Assembly: GCA_031385325.1 (NCBI GenBank)
Contig: JANNBJ010000189.1
Span: forward strand, 1 to 62,583
Length of the DNA stretch: 62,583 bases
Direction: 5' to 3'
Source of the DNA: SYFY01 sp031385325
GTDB taxonomy: Bacteria > Pseudomonadota > Gammaproteobacteria > Pseudomonadales > Azotimanducaceae
In this document: positions 1-8,907 of the stretch, piece after piece
Position numbering within the stretch: the stretch's first letter is position 1
How the letters are laid out: each line of letters starts with the position of its first letter
Translations under genes and position numbers: made by a program
The notes under the pieces: model-generated
Databases searched by the model: none
The model's input: the letters and a program-made list of their open reading frames with translations, nothing else
Told to the model about the DNA's origin: nothing

Positions 1-7
1 ACCTCAT
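1..7 (-). CDS. First codons of a truncated ORF leaving the window, possibly a transposase
   Basis: Only ATG AGG and one further base are visible. The ATG at 7-5 is preceded by AGGAGA at good spacing and follows the repeated, palindromic IS-like end. No protein evidence is available; the call rests on the ribosome-binding site and position alone. Confidence 0.25.
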
Positions 8-118
8 CTTCCGGATCTCCTGTAGCAACTTTGTCCGTTTCATTCGGCACCTCCTGGGTGCCAATGAAACCGGACAAATCACGTGCTACAAACCCGGACA
101 ATCTATTTGCTCCCTACA
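1..118 (-). mobile_element. End of a probable IS21-like insertion sequence (rest lies outside window)
   Basis: Read on the minus strand, this stretch begins TGTAGGGAGC at position 118 and carries repeated TTGTCCG-type words, with near-palindromic arms (TTTGTCCGTTTCATTCGGCACC-like against GGTGCCAATGAAACCGGACAAA-like) at about 30-78, flanked by TGTAGCA/TGCTACA. A terminal TG and multiple internal repeats ahead of a first ORF are typical of IS21-family left ends. On the minus strand a Shine-Dalgarno-like AGGAGA (about 15-20) precedes an ATG at 7-5, so a transposase-like ORF probably starts here and leaves the window. The family is inferred from end structure only; no transposase sequence is visible. 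Confidence 0.35.
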
Positions 119-181
119 CCGGCTCACACCCGGATTGACACTCCGTAGATGCGTACCTACTATCTCGCGCCTTCGATCTGT

Positions 182-257
<76 letters not shown>

Positions 258-497
258 TTTCACCGTCCGGGGTCATCCCGGCGTTTCCACAAAGCAGCGC
301 TGTTGACTGATGTGTTGATCGTGCCCAGCAGATGTTCAAGGACAGATCTTCGGCATCAGGAAAGCGTGTGGTGAATCACTGCCCCAGCGATGCGATCCCG
401 TTTTGTTTGCGAACACAAAACCTGGTTCTCCATGTTGCTGGTGAGTTTTTGATAAAACTCAAGTCATCGGTTTGAGTGAGTCCAGAGAGGTCACGTC

Positions 498-1520
498 GTG
501 CAGGCAACAAGCCAACCCAATTTCAAACGCCGGCTGACCCTCGTTGTTTTATTGCCAGGCACTCTAGCCGCGGTTGTTCTGGTGCTTCTGGAAGTTGGCT
601 TGCGCGCGTACGAACACTTTGTTCTTGAAACCCCTTCCCAGCCGGCCCCGGCCTCGAGTGGTGCGGTGTACCAGGTATCATCGGTTGCGGGACGATTCTA
701 TGAACTCACGCCAAACGCGCACATTGTGCGGGACGGGTTGTCGATCAAGATCAACTCAATGGGCATGCGGGATCACGAACCGCCTTTGTATGAGGCGATC
801 AAGGGGAAAAAAGTTCTCGTACTCGGTGACTCGGTAGCCTGGGGTTTTGGTGTACCGATGGATGAGGCATTTCCCCAACGACTGGAATCCGCTCTGGAGG
901 TTGAGGCCAGTTCGAGAGACGAGGCCAGACCAGTGGTCTACAACGCGGCAGTGAACGGATATTCGTTGCGTCAGGAAATTGCAACGTTGTACGACATCGG
1001 TTTCCACCTGAAGCCGGACTTGATTGTGGTTGCGTACGTGCTGAACGATCCTGCGACCGAACAAGACGGCGGGTTGGTCCGTTTCTTCAGAAAAGAACTT
1101 CTGCTCAGGCGCTATGTACGAGTCGGCCGGGAACGCATGAAAGAACTTGCGCTGGGTGCAGGTGTGCCAGAGGAATTTCATCAACGAATCCACTTTGTCC
1201 ACAAGGAGGAAGTTCGATCTGATCTCGCAGGTCTCAAAAACGTAGCTGATGCGATTGGCGCCAAGGTGATCTTGCTGGTGTGCCCGATATTCAAGTTCAA
1301 GGCCAATGAACCCTATCCGTGGCGAAACATCGACATGGACTTGAAAGCGTTTTCCACCGAGCACGGCATCGAGTTTGTCGATGTATGGCCGCAGTTCGAA
1401 GGCTTTGACTCGTCAGAAGTCGAATTCGACTACCTTCATCCCAACAGCCGTGGGCACAAGTTGATTGCTGACGCGCTGATCAACGCCACGACGCAAGTTC
1501 TCTACCCATCAGCACCCTAG
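498..1520 (+). CDS. Membrane-anchored SGNH/GDSL-type hydrolase
   Basis: This 340-aa protein begins with a basic stretch and one hydrophobic segment (about residues 13-33), so the catalytic domain probably lies in the periplasm. The SGNH hydrolase fold is indicated by block I GDSVAWG (nucleophile Ser112) and block V FDYLHP with Asp311 and His314; an Asn in VAAYVLNDP-type context could be the block III residue. Such proteins act as esterases or deacetylases/acetyltransferases on cell-surface glycans. The GTG start is supported by GAGAGG seven bases upstream. It is convergent with the arabinose-type glycan operon, so it may trim acyl groups from the same glycan, but that is inference from position only. 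Confidence 0.8.
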   Translation: MQATSQPNFKRRLTLVVLLPGTLAAVVLVLLEVGLRAYEHFVLETPSQPAPASSGAVYQVSSVAGRFYELTPNAHIVRDGLSIKINSMGMRDHEPPLYEAIKGKKVLVLGDSVAWGFGVPMDEAFPQRLESALEVEASSRDEARPVVYNAAVNGYSLRQEIATLYDIGFHLKPDLIVVAYVLNDPATEQDGGLVRFFRKELLLRRYVRVGRERMKELALGAGVPEEFHQRIHFVHKEEVRSDLAGLKNVADAIGAKVILLVCPIFKFKANEPYPWRNIDMDLKAFSTEHGIEFVDVWPQFEGFDSSEVEFDYLHPNSRGHKLIADALINATTQVLYPSAP

Positions 1521-1584
1521 CGCTGAGTTCTGATTGTTTGCAGATTCCACGGGCACTTCTTTCAAGGGTTGCGTCTGGCAAACC

Positions 1585-2811
1585 CTAAAGGGCGGGGATG
1601 GTGAAAAAGCTGTCGCCGAACAGGACCAACCGCACCAGATGTCTTGATAGTTCGGGAAACGGGAATTGCGCGACGGTGTATCCGTCGAACAACAGGATGG
1701 ATGAGTTGAAGTTCAGGAGTACCACCCCGAGCGAAAGCAGCATAAGCGCGGTGGAAAAACTCACATCGCCGTCGGCGGGACAGCCCTGCGCAGGATCACT
1801 CGGCGATGTGGCGACGACCAGGTAAACAAGGAAGCTGGTCAACACGGCCAGTGCCGCAAATCTCTCCATGTCCCACGCGACAATGTTCAATACGAATGGT
1901 GACAGCGCCGCAAAAGCGGCAAGTGTGCGAATAATTACCGACTCACGTCTTGCCTTCAGCAGTAACTGTGTGAAGCAGGCAATGACACCGATTGACGGAA
2001 TTGTCACTAACAGGCCATTGAACAATTGCAGCCAGCGCATCGGCTCGCTCCAGAACCTGTCCATGATCGCAGCGTTGTCGGGACCGGTACGAAACTGCAC
2101 GTCGAAGGCATCTTCGCGAAGCGTGATCGGCGTTGTTTGTTGAGTTTGCGCATAGGCCTGATGAACCGTTTCTTCGGGCAACACAAGATCTGTCAGATAC
2201 CAGGTTGTTGCCAGAGCTGTCACTGTATACAGGCTTAACAAAACCAGACGAAACCGCCGATCGGGCAGACAGTCTCTCAGCAGCGACAGAAAGAGGATCG
2301 GGAAAAAAAGAATCAGGAAGGCCTCGTGCACAAACAGACAAAACAGTGTTCCGGCAACACCGAGCAAAAACCGCAACGTAAAGTTTCTGCTGGTGAGCAC
2401 GAACAACGTGAGCAGGAGTCCGATCTGATCAAAATATCCGACTGTATGCGAGAGGTAGACGACGGAAACACTCGACAGAAAAACCAGTGGTGCAACCGCT
2501 GCTGAATTTCCGTGCGACTTGAGCGTGGTGAGGGTCAGTCGGAACAGAAGCGCCAGACAAAGCAGGAGAATAACGAAGGATAGAACGAAGAAAAAACGAT
2601 AACCGGACAGGGCATCGATGCCGGTCGCACTGACGATGGCGCCAACCAGACCTCGTTTTACCAGTCCGAAATCGTAGTTGAAGAGATAGTGTGTGTACGA
2701 CCAGACATTCGGAAAACGCAGGCCTCGCAGAGTTGAAAACAAACCCACACCAAGAAGTACGAGTGTAACGGTTCGAGAGCTGACAGTTGGTATCCGTGGC
2801 AGTAAATTCAT
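1585..2811 (-). CDS. Polytopic membrane protein, possible glycan-pathway enzyme
   Basis: A 408-aa protein with about ten hydrophobic segments spread along its length and short polar loops. Recognisable features are an early loop with YDFGLVKRGLVG, a FDQIG loop and a membrane HEAF motif; acidic or His residues at loop edges recall GT-C glycosyltransferases or polysaccharide polymerases. I do not recognise a named family. It is the last gene of the minus-strand polyprenyl-phospho-arabinose-type operon, 72 bp after the AftB-like gene, so a role in transferring or polymerising the lipid-linked sugar is plausible but unproven. Confidence 0.65.
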   Translation of the reverse strand: MNLLPRIPTVSSRTVTLVLLGVGLFSTLRGLRFPNVWSYTHYLFNYDFGLVKRGLVGAIVSATGIDALSGYRFFFVLSFVILLLCLALLFRLTLTTLKSHGNSAAVAPLVFLSSVSVVYLSHTVGYFDQIGLLLTLFVLTSRNFTLRFLLGVAGTLFCLFVHEAFLILFFPILFLSLLRDCLPDRRFRLVLLSLYTVTALATTWYLTDLVLPEETVHQAYAQTQQTTPITLREDAFDVQFRTGPDNAAIMDRFWSEPMRWLQLFNGLLVTIPSIGVIACFTQLLLKARRESVIIRTLAAFAALSPFVLNIVAWDMERFAALAVLTSFLVYLVVATSPSDPAQGCPADGDVSFSTALMLLSLGVVLLNFNSSILLFDGYTVAQFPFPELSRHLVRLVLFGDSFFTIPAL

Positions 2812-2883
2812 CGTTGCGCCATCAACTCCGGAAATGCTCGAGCGACACCTGCGCTGATGTCGTCTGGAGCATCGGTCGATCGT

Positions 2884-4395
2884 TCAGTGCGGCCGACACT
2901 CGGCCATCTTCAGGTTCACCGGGTTCAGTTCTCGCAGTGAAAAAACCTCGATGTACTGCTCGCCCCATATCGGCTTGCCGTCGATCTTGCAGTCGTATTG
3001 TCGGTAACGATCGAGTTTCCCGGAATCACGCAGCGCTTTGGAGAAAATAGCAAAAGAAACGATGAAGTCGGGCTTGCGAAGATCGACGTATGCAGGAGGA
3101 ATGGCGCCAGTGAAATAGCCGTTGCGCTCCTCGGGAACCTTCATTGGATGAAATGGCAAGGCCTCCGGGTCGGCCAGCGCGAATGCATCATAAACGGTAC
3201 CTTTGAACGAGTAGCCAAGTCCCCCGATCTCCGAGGTAACAAGTGAACACTCAGGGCACTGTGCATGTAACGCCGCACCAATCTGCAGATAGTTCAGGAC
3301 ACGTCGCTCCGCATTTTCATTGTCGCTGGTTGGCATATGAGCGATGCACCCGCCGACGCCCAAATACAGGAGGAGCGTGACCACGATGTTCGCACCGGCC
3401 AGGATTGGAAATCTGTAGGGCATCGAGCGCAAGTTATGAACCAGGATGGTAGCGAGGACGAAGGGCGTTGCGAAGAGACCGTAGTACCAGTTAAAGATCA
3501 ACGAGCGACTCAGCGCCCAGACACAAAGCACCGCTGTAGCGAACAGGTAGAGCGCAAGTATCGCTGGCTGCCGGGTCCGATACTGAACGAATACGCTGGT
3601 GGCTGCCGCGAGTCCGACCACAATCGCGAGTAACCCAAGAACCGTCGCGTTGCCGAGAAACCCGAAGCTCAGGTTGTTCCTGATGGAGTCCAGCAGTGGA
3701 AACCCGTAGGCGATGGCCTTTGCCCTGGCGGCGTTGGGAATCAAAGTGCCAAAAAAGTGGAGCTCGATGAGAGCGAGCATGATCACAGGAATCAGCGCCA
3801 GCGAGATTCGCCAGGAACGATGGTTCCACACACAGATCGCCGAGACCAGGCCCAAAAGCGCAATGCACTCGAAGCGGAAGCACGCCGCCAATGCAACCAG
3901 AAATACAGCGAGATGCGGGCGGTCGCGGAACTGCGCGATTGCTGCCGCAGTGATCATTGAGCTTGCGATGGCCGTTTCCATTCCACCGTAGGCCGCCCAG
4001 ACTGATGTGCTCAACAAACCGAATGCGTAGAACAGCCTCGGCAAACCGCGTATGCCAACCAGTTGGAGAAAATGGAAAACCAGAATCGTCAGCGCTGCAA
4101 TTGATACGGCAGTGACGGTGCGTATGGACGCTTCGGCGTCGAGAAAAAACCGTGTGGCTGCCAGCACAAACGTATAACCGGTCGACGAACTTGCCTTGAA
4201 GGCCACCCCCAGGTTGAAGTAGGGCTCCCCGGTTTCGAAGAGATGCTCGGCAATCCGCGCATGAATGAACGCATCATCCGACAGGAAAGTGAAAAAGGCC
4301 GGCACTGCAAGCCCGAATGCGAGTGCGCAAACCGCAAGATAGTACGGCACTGACATGGACGTACTATTCAGTCCCGTCTTTATCGCTGATGTCAC
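2884..4395 (-). CDS. GT-C family glycosyltransferase, AftB/TfpW-like candidate arabinofuranosyltransferase
   Basis: A polytopic membrane protein (503 aa from this start) with about ten TM segments and a C-terminal soluble domain. After the first TM segment it has SDDAFIHARIAEHL followed by GEPYFNLG, matching the DDAFI..R.A.NL...G.vFNpG pattern of AftB-like polyprenyl-phospho-arabinose transferases; the Asp pair is the expected GT-C motif. Start: a GTG at 4395 overlaps the upstream TGA as GTGA, like the ATGA junctions elsewhere in the operon; an ATG at 4455 would overlap the DprE2-like gene by 64 bp and an ATG at 4356 also exists. Expected role: transfer of a sugar from polyprenyl phosphate to a glycan or protein on the periplasmic side. 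The acceptor is unknown. Confidence 0.7.
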   Translation of the reverse strand: MTSAIKTGLNSTSMSVPYYLAVCALAFGLAVPAFFTFLSDDAFIHARIAEHLFETGEPYFNLGVAFKASSSTGYTFVLAATRFFLDAEASIRTVTAVSIAALTILVFHFLQLVGIRGLPRLFYAFGLLSTSVWAAYGGMETAIASSMITAAAIAQFRDRPHLAVFLVALAACFRFECIALLGLVSAICVWNHRSWRISLALIPVIMLALIELHFFGTLIPNAARAKAIAYGFPLLDSIRNNLSFGFLGNATVLGLLAIVVGLAAATSVFVQYRTRQPAILALYLFATAVLCVWALSRSLIFNWYYGLFATPFVLATILVHNLRSMPYRFPILAGANIVVTLLLYLGVGGCIAHMPTSDNENAERRVLNYLQIGAALHAQCPECSLVTSEIGGLGYSFKGTVYDAFALADPEALPFHPMKVPEERNGYFTGAIPPAYVDLRKPDFIVSFAIFSKALRDSGKLDRYRQYDCKIDGKPIWGEQYIEVFSLRELNPVNLKMAECRPH

Positions 4396-5129
4396 AGAGA
4401 GAGTTTCCGGAAAAACCAGGACGGTATCATTCGGATCATGGTCATGATCATCCACCAGAATGCGGGAACGTAGACGTCGGTCCTGTGGCGCTCAATGGCG
4501 TTAGTGATGCGCGGCGCAATCTGTGAGGGTGTTACCCAGAGCAAACCCTTGGTGAATTGGCTTGTCATGGGCGTGTCGATGAACCCGGGCTTGATGTCTA
4601 CTACCGCAACACCCGATTGATGCAGTCGTTGGCGCAGCCCGCTGAGAAAGGCCGATACCATTGATTTGCTGGCACCGTAGACATAGTTGCTCGCCCGTCC
4701 GCGATCACCGGCCACGGATGTGATCACGGCAATCACACCGGCCTTGCGCTGTTCGAAACGGTTGGCAATCAAAGTCAGCATCGCCACCACCGAAAGTCCG
4801 TTGTTCTGGATCTCTGCCATGGTCAATGCCACGCTGCGCTCACACTCCGCCTGGACTGACAAAGTGCCCCACGCCATCAAGACGATATCGATGTTGCCGA
4901 GGCTTGCGTCTGCTTCGTCAAGCATGGATTCGTGAAGGTCGGAATCTCTGGCGTCCATTGCTCGTGTGTGCACTGCGGCCGCACCGCGAATGCGAAGATC
5001 AGCGGCGATGGCTTTCAGGCGACTGTCATCGCGGGCTACCAGAAAAAGCTGGTTGCCACGGGATGCCCAAATCCGTGCGCAGTGTTCGGCAATGGCGGAG
5101 CTCGCACCGACGATCAGGATATTCTTCAT
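4392..5129 (-). CDS. dprE2: DprE2-like short-chain dehydrogenase (2-keto-ribose reductase of polyprenyl phosphate)
   Basis: A 245-aa SDR. The N-terminal GASSAIAEHCAR nucleotide-binding motif and catalytic Ser, YVYGASK (Tyr and Lys) are intact, and the C-terminus has an FWW..MTMIRMIPSWFF hydrophobic tail as in decaprenylphospho-2-keto-erythro-pentose reductases. The ATG at 5129 overlaps the DprE1-like stop as ATGA, and the next gene starts inside its own stop codon. In mycobacteria DprE1 oxidises the C2 hydroxyl of polyprenyl-phospho-ribose and DprE2 reduces it in the opposite configuration to give the arabinose form. The reading frame stays open upstream to 5549, but that stretch is the shadow of dprE1. 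Confidence 0.88.
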   Translation of the reverse strand: MKNILIVGASSAIAEHCARIWASRGNQLFLVARDDSRLKAIAADLRIRGAAAVHTRAMDARDSDLHESMLDEADASLGNIDIVLMAWGTLSVQAECERSVALTMAEIQNNGLSVVAMLTLIANRFEQRKAGVIAVITSVAGDRGRASNYVYGASKSMVSAFLSGLRQRLHQSGVAVVDIKPGFIDTPMTSQFTKGLLWVTPSQIAPRITNAIERHRTDVYVPAFWWMIMTMIRMIPSWFFRKLSL

Positions 5130-6424
5130 GCGAGGCCCAATCGCCTGGATTGCGAAGAGGCGAATTTGCCGATGGCACCGTATCGCGCGCGCACCTCTTC
5201 GAATTCCTGCCAGCGTTGATAGGTTTGTTTGAACGTCGATTCGCTCATCAGTGCGTCCTTGGTGAGATAGATCCTTCCACCCATGTCCACCACCATGGCA
5301 TCGAGCTCGACGAAGAGTTCGATGACGCGCTTGGTAAGGCGGAAGTCGAGGGCGAGTGAATAGCCTGCCATGGGGAAGGATAGATGGTTCGCGTTTTGCT
5401 CGCGAAACAGTTTGAGCACCGCGAGTGCAGAGCCTGCACCACTTGCCGCGATCCTTGCCAGAATCGTGCGCATGTTGCGCACACCGTCCAGGTAGGGAAC
5501 CACAAACTGGTATTGAACAAATCCGGGTTTTCCGTAGAGGCGTCGCCACTCGCCAATGCTGTCCAGCGGATAGAAGTACGGCAGCAGTGGAATGGACGCG
5601 CGTTGATTATGAGTCGCGACGCCGTAGTAAAGACTGTTGAACGCTGTCACGGTCAGCTTGTTTATCAGAAAGCTTGGCGCGTATAGCGGCAGGTTGGGAG
5701 GGTCACCCGCGTCAAAGTTGAGTCCTCCCGTCGTGGCGTGTTCTCCCAATCGCAGAACGCCTCGACCGAGTGAATTGCCCGACCGCACACAATCGATCCA
5801 GGCCACGCTGTAGGTGGCTTGTGCATGGGTTTCGAACGCTTCGCAGAGTGCTTCCAGCGAACCTGCCTTGATGGTTGTCTGATCGATTCGGGAGGAGGTG
5901 ATGGGAATAAGCTGAAGTGTGGCCTCGAGGATGATGCCGGTCAGCCCCATGCCACCACAGGTGGCGTGAAAGAGATCGGGATGTTCCGACGGGGTTGCCA
6001 CCACCGTCTCTCCGGAGCCCAACAGCATATGCAACGAACGTACGTGCTCACCAAGTGAACCCGTGTGATGGTGATTTTTGCCATGGACGTCGCTGGCGAT
6101 TGCGCCGCCGATGCTGACGTAGCTGGTGCCTGGGGTTACGGGAATGAACCAGCCCGTTGGCACGATCAGCCGGAGTACATCACGTAGGGTTACCCCCGCC
6201 TCGCAAGTCAGTACTCCGTTGACATGGTCGAAGGCGATGAAGTGATCAAGATAGCCGGTCTGAAGTACTTTGTTGCCGCTGGCACTGTCCCCGTAGCTCC
6301 TGCCTTTGCCACGTGCGATCACAATGTCATCCAGCCAGTTCGAACAGGCGCCTACGGCCGTTGGAGCAATAACTTCGGCGTCTACCTGGGGATAACCACC
6401 CCAACCCGAGATTGCACGCTTCAT
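5126..6424 (-). CDS. dprE1: DprE1-like FAD-dependent polyprenyl-phospho-ribose 2-oxidase
   Basis: A 432-aa VAO-type flavoprotein. N-terminal FAD-binding motifs include GKGRSYGDSA and DVHGKNHHHTGS; the C-terminus ends in FASSQSRRLGL, all as in mycobacterial DprE1. The substrate lysine is conserved in YLTKDAL (Lys389). At the position of the mycobacterial Cys that benzothiazinones attack, GYSLALDF has Ala358 (compare WNICVDF in M. tuberculosis, from memory). It overlaps gtrA upstream and dprE2 downstream by ATGA. It should oxidise the ribose C2 of the lipid carrier to the keto intermediate. Confidence 0.9.
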   Translation of the reverse strand: MKRAISGWGGYPQVDAEVIAPTAVGACSNWLDDIVIARGKGRSYGDSASGNKVLQTGYLDHFIAFDHVNGVLTCEAGVTLRDVLRLIVPTGWFIPVTPGTSYVSIGGAIASDVHGKNHHHTGSLGEHVRSLHMLLGSGETVVATPSEHPDLFHATCGGMGLTGIILEATLQLIPITSSRIDQTTIKAGSLEALCEAFETHAQATYSVAWIDCVRSGNSLGRGVLRLGEHATTGGLNFDAGDPPNLPLYAPSFLINKLTVTAFNSLYYGVATHNQRASIPLLPYFYPLDSIGEWRRLYGKPGFVQYQFVVPYLDGVRNMRTILARIAASGAGSALAVLKLFREQNANHLSFPMAGYSLALDFRLTKRVIELFVELDAMVVDMGGRIYLTKDALMSESTFKQTYQRWQEFEEVRARYGAIGKFASSQSRRLGLA

Positions 6425-6849
6425 GTCTCAACCTGCCGGGCAGTGCTCACGAACACGTATTTCCTGTCGAGTAGATACTTCACGTAAAAGCCGATCGCAA
6501 GGCCGATTACCCCGCCGATGTAGCGCATGCTGTCGGACCCGAACACCAGATGGAAGCCGTATTCAACGCCCCAGAAGATAGCCGTCGTGAAAACGGCCAT
6601 GAAACTGTACAGCACAAACAAGCGGCCATCGTGGGCGATGCCATCTGACTTGAAAAGGAACACGTACTTTTTTTCCAGGACATATCGGGGCGGCATACCC
6701 GCCACTGTGCCCGCGATGATGGATAGCTCTACCGCGAAAGGACCAAGGTACACCGCATTGAACAGAATCTGTGTTCCGATATTGATCGCCGTGGATATCC
6801 CGGCGAACAACGTATAAAGCACAGCGATGGTCATCGCACGGTCTGACAT
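6421..6849 (-). CDS. GtrA-like four-TM membrane protein (Rv3789 counterpart)
   Basis: A 142-aa protein with four predicted TM helices and GtrA-family features: an N-terminal hydrophobic pair with NIGTQILFN, a PRYVLEKKYVF loop and a C-terminal KYLLDRKYVF motif. GtrA proteins act in membrane handling of polyprenyl-linked sugars; the mycobacterial homologue Rv3789 sits directly beside dprE1. Here it lies between the UbiA fusion (3-bp gap) and dprE1 (ATGA overlap), the same order. Possible roles are flipping polyprenyl-phospho-arabinose or scaffolding the pathway. Confidence 0.85.
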   Translation of the reverse strand: MSDRAMTIAVLYTLFAGISTAINIGTQILFNAVYLGPFAVELSIIAGTVAGMPPRYVLEKKYVFLFKSDGIAHDGRLFVLYSFMAVFTTAIFWGVEYGFHLVFGSDSMRYIGGVIGLAIGFYVKYLLDRKYVFVSTARQVET

Positions 6850-6852
6850 AGT

Positions 6853-8385
6853 TCAGCGGACGAAGGTTGCCAGAACGAAACACAGACCGATGAGTGCTGC
6901 CACGGCGAGGCTGGTGCGATCCTTGATTGCAAACACCACTGGATCATCGTGCATCTCGCCACGATGAGCCTTGAGCCAGACCCAGCTGATCCAGAACAAC
7001 ATCAGGGGAACTGCAGCCCAGATCGGCGCAGGTGTCGGATAAAGCCTGGCAACCGTTTCACCTTGCAGATACAGCGCCATCACGAGCACAGAAGAAAAAC
7101 CGGCAGCGATTCCAAAGACCTGAACAATCGGCGCATCACTCGCAGAGTAACCTCGACCTGGCAATTTGGTCATGCCATGAGTCGCCTGGAGTTGCAGTTC
7201 GGTGTAACGCTTGGCGAACGCCAACGACAGAAAGATGAAGATCGCGAATGTCAGTAGCCAGAATGACAGGGGGACGCCGACTGCAGCGGCACCGGCGATG
7301 ATACGCAAGGTGTACAACCCGGCGAGCGTCAGGCAGTCAACCAGGGCGTAACGCTTGAGCACAAAGGAATAGGCCGTCGTCAGCACGAAGTAGACCGCGA
7401 TTGCGGCCAGGAATAGTGGGCCTACAGCAAGCGCCAGCAGTACGCTTGTCACAAACGCTATTGGCGCAATGATCAAACCGTAGCTGATTGGAATCGAGGC
7501 TGATGCAAACGGCCGGTTGCGCTTGCGTGGATGCTGCCGATCGCTGGCAAGATCGAGCAGATCATTGGTGATATAGACACAGGATGCACAGGCGCCAAAC
7601 GACAGGAATGCCAGAACCAGATCGGCCAATGCGGCGTAGTCGTCAAGACGATGGGCAGCCAGAAGGGGAATGAACAACAACAGGTTCTTGGCCCACTGAT
7701 GGAAGCGGAAGAGCCTGATCCACGATGAAAGTCTGATCTTCGACGACGGGAATATCCTGTCGATGGGCGCTACGGTTTCCGCCTGCTTGAGAGTCGAGTT
7801 GCTGGCGTTGACGACGATGGCTTTGCGAGCGCCTTTCCACACTTCGATATCGACCGCCGCGTTGCCTGCATAGTCATAACCGTGCTCGCCGAATTGTTGC
7901 TCAAGCGTCCGTCGTTTGTTCTCTCTTGAATTGTTGGTATGGCCATCACTGGCGATCACCTGGTCGAAGAACCCGAGATGGTCTGCAACGGCTTGTGCGA
8001 CGCTGTGATCGGACGCGGTACTGAGCACGAGTGTTCGGCCGTTATCCTTTTCGCCGAGCAACCAGTCAATCAACGCGTGATTGTAGGGCAGGGTTGTCGG
8101 GTCGAAACTGACTTGCGCGGCAACTCTGGCCTTGAGGACGGCCTTGCCACGAAGTGCCCACAGTGGCAGCAGGAAAATAACCAGAGGACGTTGCTTGATC
8201 AGGCTGGCTATCGACTCATGCAAGGTGTCTGTCGGGGTCAACGTGCCGTCCAGATCTACAACGACCGGGGGGCCGGGCTGGCCAGTGGTCTGCGGCAGCG
8301 GATGGGTCTCGGCGACAACGATCGGATCGAGATCGGGTTGCCGTTTGGAGATCGGTAGTGTTCGGTCGTTACTTGTTGTTTTCAT
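6853..8385 (-). CDS. HAD phosphatase fused to UbiA-family polyprenyl transferase (DPPR-synthase-like)
   Basis: A 510-aa two-domain protein. Residues 40-200 are a HAD hydrolase: DLDGTLT with nucleophile Asp44 and acid Asp46, LSTAS motif II, a Lys near 157 and YAGNAAVD motif IV. Residues 220-510 are a UbiA prenyltransferase with about eight TM helices and the metal-binding NDLLDLASDRQHP (Asn274 to Asp282). In the arabinose pathway UbiA joins phosphoribose from PRPP to polyprenyl phosphate, and a separate phosphatase removes the 5-phosphate; the fused HAD domain could supply that second step (inference). It is first in the operon, followed at 3 bp by gtrA. Confidence 0.87.
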   Translation of the reverse strand: MKTTSNDRTLPISKRQPDLDPIVVAETHPLPQTTGQPGPPVVVDLDGTLTPTDTLHESIASLIKQRPLVIFLLPLWALRGKAVLKARVAAQVSFDPTTLPYNHALIDWLLGEKDNGRTLVLSTASDHSVAQAVADHLGFFDQVIASDGHTNNSRENKRRTLEQQFGEHGYDYAGNAAVDIEVWKGARKAIVVNASNSTLKQAETVAPIDRIFPSSKIRLSSWIRLFRFHQWAKNLLLFIPLLAAHRLDDYAALADLVLAFLSFGACASCVYITNDLLDLASDRQHPRKRNRPFASASIPISYGLIIAPIAFVTSVLLALAVGPLFLAAIAVYFVLTTAYSFVLKRYALVDCLTLAGLYTLRIIAGAAAVGVPLSFWLLTFAIFIFLSLAFAKRYTELQLQATHGMTKLPGRGYSASDAPIVQVFGIAAGFSSVLVMALYLQGETVARLYPTPAPIWAAVPLMLFWISWVWLKAHRGEMHDDPVVFAIKDRTSLAVAALIGLCFVLATFVR

Positions 8386-8907
8386 TGCTTTTATTTGAAG
8401 CTTGTTCGTGGTTTTTTATCTCATTGCAACCCGATTTTGTCGTGCGTCAAGGACTTACAGATCTGACTGGTGCGGGGCATGGACACGTGCCGCAGCGATC
8501 ATGTTTGTGAGGTCGGTACGTTAACAGCTTCAGATTTTGATTAATTACGGCTTGAGCGGAAATATTGTTAAGAGTTTGGCTTTTATTGGGCCGCAAGAGC
8601 CATAGGGCGTCCAAAAATTCCTCACTGGCTGACGCTTGGCAGTACGGTGTGCTTGCGCGTTGTCTTGCGCCTCCAACCGCCGCTGCGTTTTGAGTGGAAT
8701 CTTGCCCGGACTGGCGCGGCCACCGACCGCCTTCGAGGCCGAAGGGGTGCTCAATTTGGGGTGCGTTTTTCCTGGGCAGAATCAGTCCGCAGATTCGCGC
8801 AAGCGATACGAGATGACTTCGCTGGAGATCTCCCAGCCTTGACCTCACCGCCCCATGCAGAGAAGGTGACGATATCAACTACCCGCCCAGCATCATCAGG
8901 AGTCCAC
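8386..8907. other. Intergenic region between divergent operons; no gene supported
   Basis: The half next to the HAD-UbiA gene (8386-8600) is AT-richer than its surroundings and should hold the promoter of that operon and one for the plus-strand amidohydrolase. The rest is GC-rich. A short CCTTCG/CGAAGG hairpin lies near 8731-8746. ORFs that cross the region have no recognisable protein features. I could not fix -10/-35 boxes with confidence. Confidence 0.5.

Noticed and set aside
1565..1586. Hairpin AGGGTT-GC/GC-AAACCCT as a bidirectional terminator between the SGNH and membrane protein genes
   Set aside because: The arms need a bulge, no T-tract follows on either strand and the hairpin overlaps the minus-strand stop codon.
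5130..5549. N-terminal extension of the DprE2-like gene
   Set aside because: The stretch is antiparallel-free shadow of dprE1 in another frame; the SDR fold starts at the ATG at 5129, which overlaps the dprE1 stop.
8447..8878. Small minus-strand ORF in the 8386-8907 gap
   Set aside because: No domain, biased composition and no ribosome-binding site.
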